DNA from: Allobosea vaviloviae
Lineage (GTDB): Bacteria > Pseudomonadota > Alphaproteobacteria > Rhizobiales > Beijerinckiaceae
DNA length: 64,000 nucleotides
Assembly: GCF_001298265.1 (NCBI RefSeq)
Contig: NZ_LGSZ01000028.1
Span: 124,001-188,000 of the forward strand
Reading direction: 5' to 3'
Shown: positions 1-8,965 of the stretch, piece by piece
Numbering within the stretch: the stretch's first letter is position 1
How the letters are laid out: every line of letters starts with the position of its first letter
Position numbers and translations under genes: made by a program
The notes under the pieces: model-generated
Databases searched by the model: none
What the model was told of the DNA's origin: nothing
Seen by the model: the letters and a program-made list of their open reading frames with translations, nothing else

Positions 1-896
1 GCCGAACGGGACAGCCCCTCGAGGTCGTAGCCGCCTTCGAGGATCGAAACGACTCGTCCCGCGCAATGCCGGTCCGCGATCGCCATCAGCTTCTGGGTCG
101 CCCAGGCGAAATCGGACTCTTTCAGATTGAGGTTGGCGAGCGGGTCGCGCCAATGCGCGTCGAAGCCGGCCGATATGATGAGGAGGTCCGGCGCAAAAGC
201 ATCGATGCGCGGCAGCAGTGCCGTCTCCATCGCCTCGCGGAAGGCGTCCGAGCCGTCGCCTGCGCGCAGCGGCGCATTGACGATGGTGCCGTGCTGTCCA
301 CGCTCGGAGGCCGCGCCCGTACCGGGATAGAGCGGCATCTCATGGGTCGAGGCATAAAGCACGCTCGCATCGTCCCAGAAGATTTCCTGCGTGCCGTTGC
401 CGTGATGGACGTCCCAATCGATGATCGCCACGCGCTGCGCGCCGTGCTGCCGCTGCGCATGACGCGCCGCGATGGCCGCATTGTTGAAGAAGCAGAACCC
501 CATGGCCTTGACGCTCTCGGCGTGGTGGCCCGGCGGGCGCATCGCACAAAAGGCGTTGGCAACGAAACCCGACATCACCTCATCGACCGCCTGGACCGCG
601 GCACCGACGCCATGCAGCACGGCATCGACCGTTCCCGGCGACATCAGCGTGTCGCCATCGATCTGGACGAGCCCGGCTTGCGGCGAGGCGGCGACGATCG
701 CCTCGCCGAATTCTCTGGGATGGCAGAGCGCCACCTGGTCGAGAGTGCCCAGCGGCGCGCTTTCGCGAATCAGCGAGGCAAAGCGCTCATCCTCCAGCGC
801 CGCTTCGACGGCGCGCAGACGATCGGGACGCTCGGGATGACCCGCCGGCGTCTCATGCCGAAGGCTCGAGGGATGCGTGATCAGCAAGGTCGTCAC
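1..896 (-). CDS. Histone deacetylase-family hydrolase (3' end cut by the window)
   Basis: Member of the zinc-dependent arginase/deacetylase superfamily, which in bacteria acts on acetylated lysines or acetylpolyamines; the substrate here is unknown. Reading from a GTG at 896, the N-terminus is VTTLLITHPSSLRHETPAGH, followed by the family core AMRPPGHHAE, a DWDVHHGNGTQ block that supplies zinc ligands, and a late ISAGFDAH block. The frame is open to base 1 (last residues EGLSRS), so only the extreme C-terminus is missing. GTG was chosen because it directly precedes the conserved start of the family. Family assignment is firm; substrate is not. Confidence 0.85.
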   Translation of the reverse strand, partial: MTTLLITHPSSLRHETPAGHPERPDRLRAVEAALEDERFASLIRESAPLGTLDQVALCHPREFGEAIVAASPQAGLVQIDGDTLMSPGTVDAVLHGVGAAVQAVDEVMSGFVANAFCAMRPPGHHAESVKAMGFCFFNNAAIAARHAQRQHGAQRVAIIDWDVHHGNGTQEIFWDDASVLYASTHEMPLYPGTGAASERGQHGTIVNAPLRAGDGSDAFREAMETALLPRIDAFAPDLLIISAGFDAHWRDPLANLNLKESDFAWATQKLMAIADRHCAGRVVSILEGGYDLEGLSRS

Positions 897-1144
897 GGTC
901 GGGCCTTTTGTTTCAGCAATCGAAGGGTCGTGCAGCGACGGGGCGGCGCGAAGCGTGGCCGTCCTGCCACGGTGGATCGGGAAACGCCCGGTTCGGCCGT
1001 CTTCAAGGGAACCTGATTGCGCCGTGCAGGTTTCGCGCATAGAGCATCGGCATCTTGTCGGCGCTCCTTCCGGACCCGGTCGACACGAAGCGTTAACCCC
1101 GCATTCAGCATAAAGATTGCCTTCGGGCCGCTCTGGTGGACAGC

Positions 1145-1741
1145 ATGAAACAGACCGTGATCCTTGCCTTGGCGATGTCGGCGCTTCTGGGCGCCTGCCA
1201 ATACAAGAGCGTCAACGCTCCGGCTCTGTCTGCCCGTGACGCCGAGTACATCGCGCTGGTGCCGAAGTTCGAACATCAGATCACGCATCTGCCTTATGAA
1301 ATCACCGATCCGACGGGCCAGGCTCCCGGCACCATCGTGGTCGATACCAGAGAGAAGTATCTCTACTACGTCCTGCCGAACAAGAAGGCGATCCGCTATG
1401 GCGTCGCCACCGGCGACGAGGCCTTCGGCTGGACCGGCGAAGCGGTGATCCAGCGCAAGGCGGAATGGCCGCGCTGGACGCCTCCCGCAGAGATGATCGC
1501 GCGCTGGCCGCATCTGGCGCCCCGCGCCGGTGGCATGGAAGGTGGCCCCGACAACCCGCTCGGCGCCCGCGCCCTCTACCTCTACCAGAACGGCCACGAC
1601 ACGCTCTACCGCATCCACGGCACCAACGAACCGGAGACGATCGGACGTTCGGCCTCGTCGGGCTGCATCCGCATGCGCAACATCGACGTGATCGACCTGT
1701 TCAACCGGGTTCCGGCCGGAACGAAGGTGATCGTTACCTGA
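1145..1741 (+). CDS. L,D-transpeptidase (YkuD) lipoprotein
   Basis: Probable periplasmic cell-wall enzyme forming 3-3 peptidoglycan cross-links or attaching proteins to peptidoglycan. The 198-residue product begins MKQTVILALAMSALLGAC, a signal sequence ending in a lipobox with the lipid-modified cysteine at about residue 18. The YkuD catalytic region is C-terminal, with HGTNEPETIG followed by the SSGCIRM signature carrying the nucleophilic cysteine. A GTG nine bases upstream is also in frame, but the ATG gives the proper signal peptide. A paralogue with nearly the same C-terminal block lies at 58313-58984. The gene stands alone between divergent and convergent neighbours. Confidence 0.9.
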   Translation: MKQTVILALAMSALLGACQYKSVNAPALSARDAEYIALVPKFEHQITHLPYEITDPTGQAPGTIVVDTREKYLYYVLPNKKAIRYGVATGDEAFGWTGEAVIQRKAEWPRWTPPAEMIARWPHLAPRAGGMEGGPDNPLGARALYLYQNGHDTLYRIHGTNEPETIGRSASSGCIRMRNIDVIDLFNRVPAGTKVIVT

Positions 1742-1763
1742 TCTGTCGGGGCGGCTGACGCCG

Positions 1764-2663
1764 TCAGCCTCTCCCGAGCTCGACCAGAACGATCTCCGGC
1801 GGAATGCCGAACCTGATCGGCAATTGGCTGGTTCCGATTCCGGCCGAGACCACAAGATCGCGCCCCTCCTCGTGGATGTGACCGTAGCCATAGCGGTTGC
1901 CATAGCGCGAGGGCACGATCGGCGCCCAGCCAAACAGCCTGACCTGACCGCCATGGGTATGGCCCGACAGGGTCAACGACACGCGATCCGGCATCCGCGC
2001 GAAGATGTCGGGTTCATGCGCCATCATGATCACGGGGGCGCCGTCATCGGCGATCTGCGCCATTGTGCCCGCGAGATCATCGATCCCGGCAGGCCGGCCG
2101 CGATGGTGCGGCAGGAACGCGATCTGATCGCCGAGCCCCGCCAGCCAGAGCGGCCCATCGACCGTTTCCAAGCGCAGCGCGCGGTTCTCCAGCATCGGGA
2201 TTCCGGCCTCGCGCAGGGCCTCGCCGACCTGGGTGGGGCCGGCGCGCGCGACCTGCGTCTGCGGATCATGCCACCAGTCGTGATTGCCGAGCACGGCGAA
2301 GACGCCGTCGCGAGCCTGGAGCCGCGCCAGTTCGTCCGCCCAGTCCCGCATCGGCGGGTCGGATGCGACGCGCCGGCGGCTCGCGACGAAATCGCCGAGC
2401 AGCAGCGTGAGATCAGGCTTCAGCGCGTTGGTCGCGGCGACGACCTCGGTGACACGCGAGAGCGGGACATGAAGCGAGCCGATATGCAGATCGGAGATCA
2501 CCGCCAGCCTCATGCGGCGGCGCTCCGGCCAGCCCCTCGGCTTCAGCCGGTAACGTGTCAGGATCTGGCGCCTCGGCTCCCATGCGGCGGCGTAGGCGCC
2601 GGTGCCCGACATGGCCAAAAAAAGACCGGCGAGAGTTTGAAGAACTCTGCGCCGGTCAAACAT
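1764..2663 (-). CDS. Exported metallophosphoesterase
   Basis: Calcineurin-like metallophosphoesterase of the YkuE-like group, 299 residues. It starts MFDRRRVLQTLAG, a twin-arginine type export signal. The dinuclear metal motifs appear in the usual order: SDLHIGS, LLGDFV, LGNHDWW, MMAHEPD and SGHTHGGQ. Known relatives act on phosphodiesters such as UDP-sugars or phospholipid head groups outside the cytoplasm; the substrate here cannot be read from sequence. It is convergent with the YkuD lipoprotein gene, with about 20 bases between the stops. Confidence 0.88.
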   Translation of the reverse strand: MFDRRRVLQTLAGLFLAMSGTGAYAAAWEPRRQILTRYRLKPRGWPERRRMRLAVISDLHIGSLHVPLSRVTEVVAATNALKPDLTLLLGDFVASRRRVASDPPMRDWADELARLQARDGVFAVLGNHDWWHDPQTQVARAGPTQVGEALREAGIPMLENRALRLETVDGPLWLAGLGDQIAFLPHHRGRPAGIDDLAGTMAQIADDGAPVIMMAHEPDIFARMPDRVSLTLSGHTHGGQVRLFGWAPIVPSRYGNRYGYGHIHEEGRDLVVSAGIGTSQLPIRFGIPPEIVLVELGRG

Positions 2664-2692
2664 GGAGCGTCTCGAAACGTGGTCTAGGGAGG

Positions 2693-3001
2693 TCAGTCGT
2701 CAAAACCGTTGCGAAGGACACCGGCAAGCCGGGATGGTGCATCCTTCGTACGGAGGTCCAACGCGGCAGCCGGGCGTCTTGTTCCGGCGGCAACGGCAGG
2801 CAGAGCGATGGGGCGGAACCAGGAGGCATAAGCCTCTTTCGCCGTGGCATCGTGGAAGCTCGCATTCGCTTGCGTCTGGCGACGCGGATGAGACGGGGTC
2901 ATGGGTTCCGATGGGGTTGGCTGCACGAACGACGATGGTTCCTGGTCATCGTCATGCTGGCACCGTGACCGGCGATCGCGACGGCGCCGCGGCGCCATCA
3001 T
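2693..3001 (-). CDS. Possible small hypothetical protein
   Basis: An open frame of 102 residues, starting at one of two adjacent ATGs (3001 or 2998), fills most of the gap between the phosphoesterase and aminotransferase genes. The N-terminal half is arginine-, histidine- and proline-rich and looks disordered. The C-terminal half contains an AYASWFRPIALPAVAAGTR stretch that reads more like real protein. No family is recognised and no strong ribosome binding site is seen. It may be spurious, since other frames across this stretch are also partly open. Confidence 0.3.
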   Translation of the reverse strand: MMAPRRRRDRRSRCQHDDDQEPSSFVQPTPSEPMTPSHPRRQTQANASFHDATAKEAYASWFRPIALPAVAAGTRRPAAALDLRTKDAPSRLAGVLRNGFDD

Positions 3002-3122
3002 GATCTGTTCAAGGCGATATGTGTCGCTGTGCAACCTGCCGCCATAATCATGAACACATGGCTGCGTCGGGACGGACTCACGCTCCGGCGGGCGGAAGCC
3101 TCCGGCCGAACGCAAGTCGCCG

Positions 3123-4502
3123 TCAGGCAGCGAGCAGGCCTTCGGCCTTGGCCCAATTCAAGGTCTTGTTCAGCGCGCGCTCGTAGCGGTCGAACATCTC
3201 CTCGAGTTCCGCCTCGGTGATGATCATCGGCGGGCAGAACGCGACGCGATCGCCCATCGCACGGGTGATGAGCCCCTCCTCCAGCGCGAAGGTGACCGAC
3301 TTGGCGCCGACGCCCTTCTTCACTTCGAAGGAGGCCTTCGTCTGCTTGTCCTTGACGAGCTCCACCGCGCCGATGAGGCCCACACCCCGCGCCTCGCCGA
3401 CGAGCGGATGCTCGGCGAGCTTGTTCAACCGTCGCAGGAAGGTCGGCTCAACCGCGCGGACATGCTCGACGATCCTGTCGCGCTGGTAGATTTCCAGCGT
3501 CTTGACCGCGATGGCGCAGCCGACGGGATGGCCCGCATAGGTGTTGCCATGGCCGAAGGTGCCGATCTTGCGGCTCTGGTCGACGAGAACATCATAGACC
3601 TTGTCGTTCATCATCACCGCGCTGAGCGGGAAATAGGCCGAGGTGATCTGCTTGGCGCAGGAGATGGTGTCGGCGGCCATGCCATAGGTCGTGGTGCCGA
3701 ACATGTTGCCGGTGCGGCCGAAGCCGGTGATGACCTCGTCCGAGATGAAGAGGATGTCGTATTTCGCCAGGATCGCGTTGATCTTCTCGAAATAGCCTTC
3801 CGGCGGGGTGATCGCGCCGCCCGCGCCCATCACCGGCTCGGCGATGAAGGCGGCCACCGTATCGGGCCCCTCGCGCAGGATCATCTCTTCCAACTCGGCG
3901 GCGAGCCGCGACGAGAAGTCGAGCTCGCTCTCGCCGGGCTCAGCGAAGCGGTAATGGTGCGGGCAGGAGGTGTGCAGGATGCCGGGCAGCGGCAGGTCGA
4001 AATCGATATGGTTGTTGGGCAGGCCGGTCAGCGAGGCCGAGGCAACGGTGACGCCGTGATAGCCCTTCAGCCGCGAGATGATCTTCTTCTTCTGCGGCCG
4101 GCCGAGCGCATTGTTCATGTACCAGACGATCTTCACCTGGGTGTCGTTGGCGTCCGAGCCTGACGCGCCGTAGAACACCTTCGAGATCGGCACGGGCGCG
4201 ATCTCCTTCAGCTTCTCGGCCAGCTCGATCGCCGGGTCGTTGCTGCGGCCACCGAAGATATGCGTGAAGGGCAGCTTCTTCATCTGCTCATAGGCGGTCT
4301 CGACCAGTTCCTGGTTGGAGTAGCCGAGCGCGGTGCACCACAGGCCCGCCATGCCCTCGATATATTCCTTGCCGCTGGAATCGGTGACATAGACGCCCCT
4401 GCCGCTCTCGATCACGAGCGGGCCGACCTCGCGATGCGTCGCGAGGTTCGTATAGGGGTGGACGAGGGTCTCGATGTCGCGGACGGCGAGGTTGGACAGC
4501 AT
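3123..4502 (-). CDS. Class III (omega) PLP-dependent aminotransferase
   Basis: Fold-type I aminotransferase of 459 residues, full length for the family. It resembles the putrescine, GABA or beta-alanine:pyruvate transaminases that bacteria use in amine catabolism. Visible landmarks are the N-terminal HPYTNLATHREVGPLVIESG block, FYGASGSDANDTQVK, the FISDEVITGFGRTGNMFG strand with the PLP-ring aspartate, and the Schiff-base lysine in AADTISCAKQITSAYFPLSA. The start ATG at 4502 is preceded by GGGAG on the minus strand. It is monocistronic here, so context does not tell the amino donor. Confidence 0.9.
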   Translation of the reverse strand: MLSNLAVRDIETLVHPYTNLATHREVGPLVIESGRGVYVTDSSGKEYIEGMAGLWCTALGYSNQELVETAYEQMKKLPFTHIFGGRSNDPAIELAEKLKEIAPVPISKVFYGASGSDANDTQVKIVWYMNNALGRPQKKKIISRLKGYHGVTVASASLTGLPNNHIDFDLPLPGILHTSCPHHYRFAEPGESELDFSSRLAAELEEMILREGPDTVAAFIAEPVMGAGGAITPPEGYFEKINAILAKYDILFISDEVITGFGRTGNMFGTTTYGMAADTISCAKQITSAYFPLSAVMMNDKVYDVLVDQSRKIGTFGHGNTYAGHPVGCAIAVKTLEIYQRDRIVEHVRAVEPTFLRRLNKLAEHPLVGEARGVGLIGAVELVKDKQTKASFEVKKGVGAKSVTFALEEGLITRAMGDRVAFCPPMIITEAELEEMFDRYERALNKTLNWAKAEGLLAA

Positions 4503-4686
4503 CGCGCAGGCTCCCGGTCTTTATGGAATGCTGATAGGAGCATAGACCGCGCGGGACGCAAGCGCTGAGCGATTTTCACGCACATCGACGCAGACTCTGC
4601 CGCAGGACGGGCCCGAAACGGCAGGCCCGCGGCCGCTTGCCATTTCCGGTGACGCTCTCCACGGTGCGGAGCGTGAGAGAGGTTCC

Positions 4687-5208
4687 ATGATCGACCCGGT
4701 GACGAAGACGAGCCTGCCCGCTGCAGGGCGCAATTGCGGCACCTGTACCCTCTGCTGCAAGGTCTATGACGTGCCGCCTGTCGGGGCCACCGCAGGCAAC
4801 TGGTGTCCCAATTGCCTGCCCGGGCGCGGCTGCAAGATCTACGAGGCGCGTCCCCAGCAATGCCGCGACTTCCTCTGCCTCTGGATGACGCAGGACTATC
4901 TCGGCCCCGACTGGAAGCCTGACAAGGCACGCTTCGTGCTCACCATGGACGCTCAGACGCGCTGGCTCTTCGTCCAGGCGGATCCAGGCGCGGCGCAGGC
5001 CTGGCGCAAGGAACCCTATTACGGTCAGCTCAAGCGCTGGGCGGAAGCGGGCAACCGCCCCGTCATCGTCTTCATCCGGAAAACGGCCACCGCCCTCACC
5101 GCCCATGGCGAGACCATGCTGGGGGAGATCGCCGCCGACGAGCGCCTCGTGATGCGCGACCTCCCGGGCGGCCGGCAGGCGGTCGAGAAGATCAGCGTCG
5201 CGGCCTGA
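4687..5208 (+). CDS. YkgJ-type cysteine-cluster protein
   Basis: Small cytosolic protein (173 residues) with a cysteine-rich N-terminal half of the YkgJ/zinc- or iron-chelating cluster family. NCGTCTLCCKVYDVP gives the CxxCxxCC core, followed by WCPNCLPGRGCKIYEARP and QCRDFLCLW. The family is thought to bind a metal or iron-sulfur centre; its function is not established. The C-terminal half has no recognised motif. The gene begins just downstream of the divergent aminotransferase promoter region and is convergent with the MarR gene. Confidence 0.75.
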   Translation: MIDPVTKTSLPAAGRNCGTCTLCCKVYDVPPVGATAGNWCPNCLPGRGCKIYEARPQQCRDFLCLWMTQDYLGPDWKPDKARFVLTMDAQTRWLFVQADPGAAQAWRKEPYYGQLKRWAEAGNRPVIVFIRKTATALTAHGETMLGEIAADERLVMRDLPGGRQAVEKISVAA

Positions 5209-5240
5209 CGCCAGGACGTGACGCCAAGACGGGCTCGGCC

Positions 5241-5708
5241 TCAGCCTTCGTCGATCGCGCGCACGCGTTCGCGCCAGTTGAGCACGAGCCGGTCGAGTTC
5301 CGCCAGATCCCCCTCCGGCAGCTTGCCCAGCGTCTGCGCCACGAAATCGCGCTGAGTCTTGATCCCCTCTTCCGCCAGCCGGCGGCCTTCGGGAGTCAGG
5401 TGCATCGCATAGGAGCGGCGATCGCCGGCGATCGCGCGGCGCTCGACGAGGCCGGCCTGCACCAGCCTGTCGACCAGACCCGAGACATTGCCCTTGGTGA
5501 CATAGAGCCGTTCGGCCAGTTCGTTCTGGCTGATGCCTTCGCGCTCGGTCAGCGTCGAAAGCAGGTCGAACTGCGGAATCGACAGGCCGAGCGCGCGAAC
5601 CCGCGCGGTCATCTTCATCAGCATGCGCTGATGCAGCCGCATGAATCGGAACCAGACGCGGTCCGGCTCGGTCGCGTCTGCGCGCGGCGCTGTCTTCGAG
5701 TCTGGCAC
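5241..5708 (-). CDS. MarR-family transcriptional regulator
   Basis: Winged-helix MarR repressor of 155 residues, usually a dimer that releases DNA on binding a phenolic or other small ligand. The HTH lies around ISQNELAERLYVTKGNVSGLVDRLV, and the wing contains the conserved D-R-R segment in GDRRSYAMHLTPEGRRL. The start is a GTG at 5708. No target gene is adjacent in the same orientation, so the regulon is unknown. Confidence 0.88.
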   Translation of the reverse strand: MPDSKTAPRADATEPDRVWFRFMRLHQRMLMKMTARVRALGLSIPQFDLLSTLTEREGISQNELAERLYVTKGNVSGLVDRLVQAGLVERRAIAGDRRSYAMHLTPEGRRLAEEGIKTQRDFVAQTLGKLPEGDLAELDRLVLNWRERVRAIDEG

Positions 5709-5834
5709 GGCCCGTCAATCCCGGAAAATGAGAAGATGACGCCTAAACCATCTCGCCGGCGGAGGCGAGAGCTGCCGGCCCTGCCGCCAGGGCGATCGCT
5801 TGAAAGCTGACGAGGCCATGATGGCGGGCTCCAG

Positions 5835-5962
5835 CCCTCCCCCCGCTTGCGGTGGGGAGGGTTGGGTGGGGGGCAGTGCCGCTCGGCGAGACGATCCAAG
5901 GTGGAGTGCTAGCTTTCCGGCCCCCATCCCTAACCCTTCCCCACCGCAAGCGGGGGGAAGGG
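5835..5962. repeat. Inverted GC-rich repeat pair (REP/BIME-like)
   Basis: Two arms of roughly 40 bases, about 5835-5871 and 5921-5962, are near-perfect reverse complements built round CCCCGCTTGCGGTGGGG. A 49-base spacer separates them. This is the layout of intergenic palindromic REP-type elements that occur in many copies in alphaproteobacterial chromosomes. The rest of the 335-base gap between the MarR gene and the DUF1499 gene holds no convincing gene. Confidence 0.7.
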
Positions 5963-6043
5963 AACGAGCCCCGCCGTCGAGCGATGGCCCCGGCCCCGCC
6001 GCCCGGTCTTGCCTAAAGCCCGTCGCGGCGTCACCTATGGCCG

Positions 6044-6820
6044 ATGCATCGCCGTCTCGTCTTCGAGGAGCCCGTCTCGCGTGCCGCCGTTTGGAGCCGG
6101 CGGCTGGCCTGGTTTGCGCTCGCGGTGCTGCTGCTCGCGATCCTGGTCTTCCGCACGGGCGAGCCGAGCCTGGAGGGCCTTGCGCCCGTGGCTGCGGCCT
6201 ATGTGGTCGTGCTGCTGGCGCTGCTGCTGGCGCTGCTGGCCTTCATGCGGATCTGGCAGTCGGGCCATCGCGGCGTCGGCATGGCGTCGGGCGCCTTCCT
6301 GCTCTGCCTGCTGATGCTGGCACCCGCTGCCTATGTCGGCTTCCGGCTGGCGACCCGGCCGGCGCTGGCCGACATATCGACCGATATCGATGATCCCCCG
6401 GGCTTCAGCCGCTCGCGCGTGGCGCTCGACGCCCGCGCCGGCCGGGTGCCGCCCGATGTCCCCCCCGACCGTCGCCGCCTCCAGCGCCAGGCCTACCCCA
6501 AGGCGGTGCCGATCGTGCTCGAAGTGCCGGCCGAGACCGCCTTCGACATCGCCCGCCGGGCGGCGCTCGCACGGGGCTGGCAGGTGCTCGAATCGTCGCG
6601 GCCGGGCGGACGCAGCGGCGCGGGGCGGATCGAGGCCGTGGCGCGCTCGCGCATCCTGCGCACGGCCGAGGACATCACCATCCGGGTCCGCCCGCGCGCC
6701 GATGGCAGCCGCATCGACATCCGCTCGGCCTCCCGGATCGGCCCGCATGATCTCAGCGTCAACGCGGCACGGATCGCCGCCTTCGCCGATGAGGTCGAGC
6801 TGCTGGTCGAGACGCGCTAG
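6044..6820 (+). CDS. DUF1499 membrane protein
   Basis: 258-residue protein with three N-terminal hydrophobic segments (about residues 17-36, 48-68 and 79-97). A soluble C-terminal DUF1499 domain follows, from about residue 135 to the end, with a FDIARRAALARGWQVLES-type block. DUF1499 proteins are widespread in proteobacteria and have no agreed function. The gene stands alone after the palindromic repeat pair and is convergent with the metallo-hydrolase gene downstream. Confidence 0.75.
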   Translation: MHRRLVFEEPVSRAAVWSRRLAWFALAVLLLAILVFRTGEPSLEGLAPVAAAYVVVLLALLLALLAFMRIWQSGHRGVGMASGAFLLCLLMLAPAAYVGFRLATRPALADISTDIDDPPGFSRSRVALDARAGRVPPDVPPDRRRLQRQAYPKAVPIVLEVPAETAFDIARRAALARGWQVLESSRPGGRSGAGRIEAVARSRILRTAEDITIRVRPRADGSRIDIRSASRIGPHDLSVNAARIAAFADEVELLVETR

Positions 6821-6851
6821 AGCGTTATCCAGGGCGCGGATGGCGAGAGCC

Positions 6852-7820
6852 TCACGCGAGCCGGTAGCGGCTCTCCAGCCCGGGCAACAGCCCGTCGCAT
6901 GAAACGACGCCGCGCAGCACCAGATCCTCGAGCTGGGCCAGCACCGACAGGGCCGCTGCGCCGTGCAACGCGGTCGCGAGACCCTGATAGATCGGCGGCA
7001 CCATCGCGGCGATGGTCTCGTCGCCGGCCAGCAGCCGGCCAAGGATCGCCGCCTCCCGCAGGCGCCGATGCTGCACCAGCCCGCGCAGGAAACGCTGCGG
7101 TTCGACGACCGGCCCGCCGTGACCTGGCCGGTAGACCGAGTGCTCCATCCCCCGCAGCTTGTCGATCGAGGCCATATAGGCCGCCATTGAGCCGTCGGGC
7201 GGAGCGACGATCGTGGTCGACCAGGCCATGACATGGTCACCGGAGAACAAGGTCTTCTCCTCCGCCAGGGTGAAGGCCAGATGGTTGGCGGTATGGCCGG
7301 GCGTCTCGACCGCAGCCAGAGACCAGCCCTGCCCCGAGATCGCATCGCCATCCGCCATGACGAGATCCGGCGCATAGTCGCGGTCGGCGGCGGCATCGAG
7401 GCGGTTGACCTCGCCCGCCGCCAACTCGCGCGCGGCGCGGTGCGGGCCGCAGCCGACGACGATCGCCCCCGTCGCCGCCTTGAGCGCCGGCACGGCCGGA
7501 GAATGGTCGCGATGCGTATGCGTCACGACGATATGGCTCACCGTTTCGCCCGCGACCGCCTTCAGCAGCCGCGCGACATGGGCGGGGTCATCGGGGCCGG
7601 GGTCGATGATCGCGACCGTGCCCTGGCCGACGATGTAGCTGCACGTCCCGGTGAAGGTCATGGGGCCGCCATTGCCGGCGATCAGCCGGCGCACCAGCGG
7701 CGACAGCCGCGCCACCTCCCCCGCCGGGGTCGTCGCGCTGCGGTCGAAAGGCAGATCATCCTTCGCGGGCAGATCATCCTTCGCGGGCAAGTCATCCTTC
7801 GCCGGCACGTCGTCGCTCAT
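6852..7820 (-). CDS. MBL-fold metallo-hydrolase (LACTB2-like)
   Basis: Metallo-beta-lactamase fold hydrolase of 322 residues, cytosolic. The zinc-site motif THTHRDHSP is followed by TPGHTANHLAF and LFSGDHVMAWSTT, which match the LACTB2/endoribonuclease-like group. A C-terminal winged-helix-like domain follows from about residue 240. The N-terminus contains three near-identical pentapeptides, PAKDDL-PAKDDL-PAKDDL, encoded by 15-bp tandem DNA repeats at about 7751-7810. Relatives act on RNA or thioesters; the substrate here is unknown. Confidence 0.82.
   Translation of the reverse strand: MSDDVPAKDDLPAKDDLPAKDDLPFDRSATTPAGEVARLSPLVRRLIAGNGGPMTFTGTCSYIVGQGTVAIIDPGPDDPAHVARLLKAVAGETVSHIVVTHTHRDHSPAVPALKAATGAIVVGCGPHRAARELAAGEVNRLDAAADRDYAPDLVMADGDAISGQGWSLAAVETPGHTANHLAFTLAEEKTLFSGDHVMAWSTTIVAPPDGSMAAYMASIDKLRGMEHSVYRPGHGGPVVEPQRFLRGLVQHRRLREAAILGRLLAGDETIAAMVPPIYQGLATALHGAAALSVLAQLEDLVLRGVVSCDGLLPGLESRYRLA
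7751..7810 (-). repeat. 15-bp tandem repeat inside the metallo-hydrolase gene
   Basis: Three to four adjacent copies of a 15-base unit encode the repeated PAKDD residues near the N-terminus of the MBL-fold protein. Because the unit is a multiple of three, copy-number change would alter length but not frame. Confidence 0.75.
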
Positions 7821-7963
7821 CTGTGATCCCTGCTCATGCGTGCCTCTGCAATCGCGCCTGCCTCTGTATGCGGGCGCATGCGGCTTGTGGGGCTTTGCGG
7901 CATTTTCTATAGACGGAAAAGACGGTCGCGCAGCGCGGCCTTCGAGAACAGGACGACACGCCC

Positions 7964-8590
7964 ATGGCCGATATGCTTCCCCTTCAAGCCCCGACGCTGG
8001 CCGGGGCGGCCCTTCCTGCCATTTCGGGCCCGCGCGCGGCCCTGCTTCGCAATGTCGCCCTCGCTGTTGCCGGCAGCCTGCTGCTTGTGCTCGCCGCCAA
8101 GATCAAGGTGCCGTTCTGGCCGGTGCCGATGACGCTGCAGACGCTCGCCGTGCTGGCGCTGGGCGCGGCTTACGGTTCGCGCCTCGGCGCGGCGACGGTG
8201 GCGCTCTACATCGCCTATGGCCTCGCCGGCCTGCCGGTGTTCACCAATACGCCGCCGGTCGCCGCCGGCCCGCTTTATCTCGTCGGCCCGACCGGCGGCT
8301 TCCTCGTCGGCTTCGTGGCGGCTGCCGCCATCGCAGGCTGGGCTGCGGCGCGCGATGCCTCGCTGCCGCGCCTGATCGGGGGCCTCGTCGCGGCCGAGAC
8401 CGTGATGATGCTGCTGGGCTTCGGCTGGCTCGCCTTCGGCGCCCAGATGGCCGCCGGCACGACCGGCGTCGGCTTCGCCAAGGCCTTCGCCTATGGCGTC
8501 CAGCCCTTCATCATCGGCGATCTCGTCAAGCTCGCACTGGTCGCCTGCCTGGCCCGCGCCGGCTGGTCGCTGCTGCAACGCCGCGGCTGA
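7964..8590 (+). CDS. bioY: Biotin transporter substrate-binding subunit BioY
   Basis: Membrane S-component of an energy-coupling-factor biotin importer, 208 residues with about six transmembrane helices. The AAKIKVPFWPVPMTLQTLAV segment is characteristic of BioY, followed by LYIAYGLAGLPVFTN and a glycine-rich GPTGGFLVGF loop. No bioMN genes are nearby, so it either works alone, as some BioY proteins do, or shares an ECF module encoded elsewhere. A strong terminator follows the stop codon. Confidence 0.92.
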   Translation: MADMLPLQAPTLAGAALPAISGPRAALLRNVALAVAGSLLLVLAAKIKVPFWPVPMTLQTLAVLALGAAYGSRLGAATVALYIAYGLAGLPVFTNTPPVAAGPLYLVGPTGGFLVGFVAAAAIAGWAAARDASLPRLIGGLVAAETVMMLLGFGWLAFGAQMAAGTTGVGFAKAFAYGVQPFIIGDLVKLALVACLARAGWSLLQRRG

Positions 8591-8615
8591 TTCCAGCCAT
8601 AGGACGGACATCTCC

Positions 8616-8643
8616 AGGCCGGGGCATCGCCCCGGCCTTTTTC
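8616..8643 (+). terminator. Rho-independent terminator after bioY
   Basis: GGCCGGGG-CATC-CCCCGGCC type GC-rich hairpin followed by a run of T residues, 26 bases after the bioY stop codon. Confidence 0.85.
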
Positions 8644-8683
8644 ATATCGGTGTGGTCGAAAGGACAGGTCGGGGAAGCGCCAC

Positions 8684-8821
8684 TCAGCCGTTAGGGCTGG
8701 AACCGCTGCAGGTCGTCGGCTGCGGACCGGAGAAGAACGGGCCGAGATTGCCGCATTTGTCGCAACCCGCGAGCAGCGTCGCCAGTCCGAGAATGCCGAG
8801 GAGGTGCAGGGCGCGCTTCAT
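8684..8821 (-). CDS. Small lipoprotein of 45 residues
   Basis: A short open frame encodes MKRALHLLGILGLATLLAGC, a complete lipoprotein signal with lipobox LLAGC and the modified cysteine at residue 20. A 25-residue tail with two further cysteines and many Gly/Pro/Ser residues follows. Small entericidin-like or unnamed lipoproteins of this kind are common in Rhizobiales. It is convergent with bioY across the terminator. No function is assigned, but the intact lipobox makes a real gene likely. Confidence 0.65.
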   Translation of the reverse strand: MKRALHLLGILGLATLLAGCDKCGNLGPFFSGPQPTTCSGSSPNG

Positions 8822-8965
8822 GATCGATTCCGCTGGTGGTGTCGGCTTACCCTAGCGGGCAAGCGCCGCGATGACCACATGGGCAGCTACCGCGACGACA
8901 CCGTCCTGGCCCGAGGCCGGTTGACACAGCCATCGACATTGCCGGCGGCAAAACGCCCAGACAGC

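Noticed and set aside
893..1954. Minus-strand frame of 353 codons across the YkuD gene
   Set aside because: Out of frame with the deacetylase-like gene and antisense to the YkuD lipoprotein; no family match.
5800..6393. Plus-strand frame with a glycine/proline-rich start
   Set aside because: It reads through the palindromic REP-like repeats (PPPACGGEG type translation), a well-known artefact, and overlaps the DUF1499 gene in another frame.
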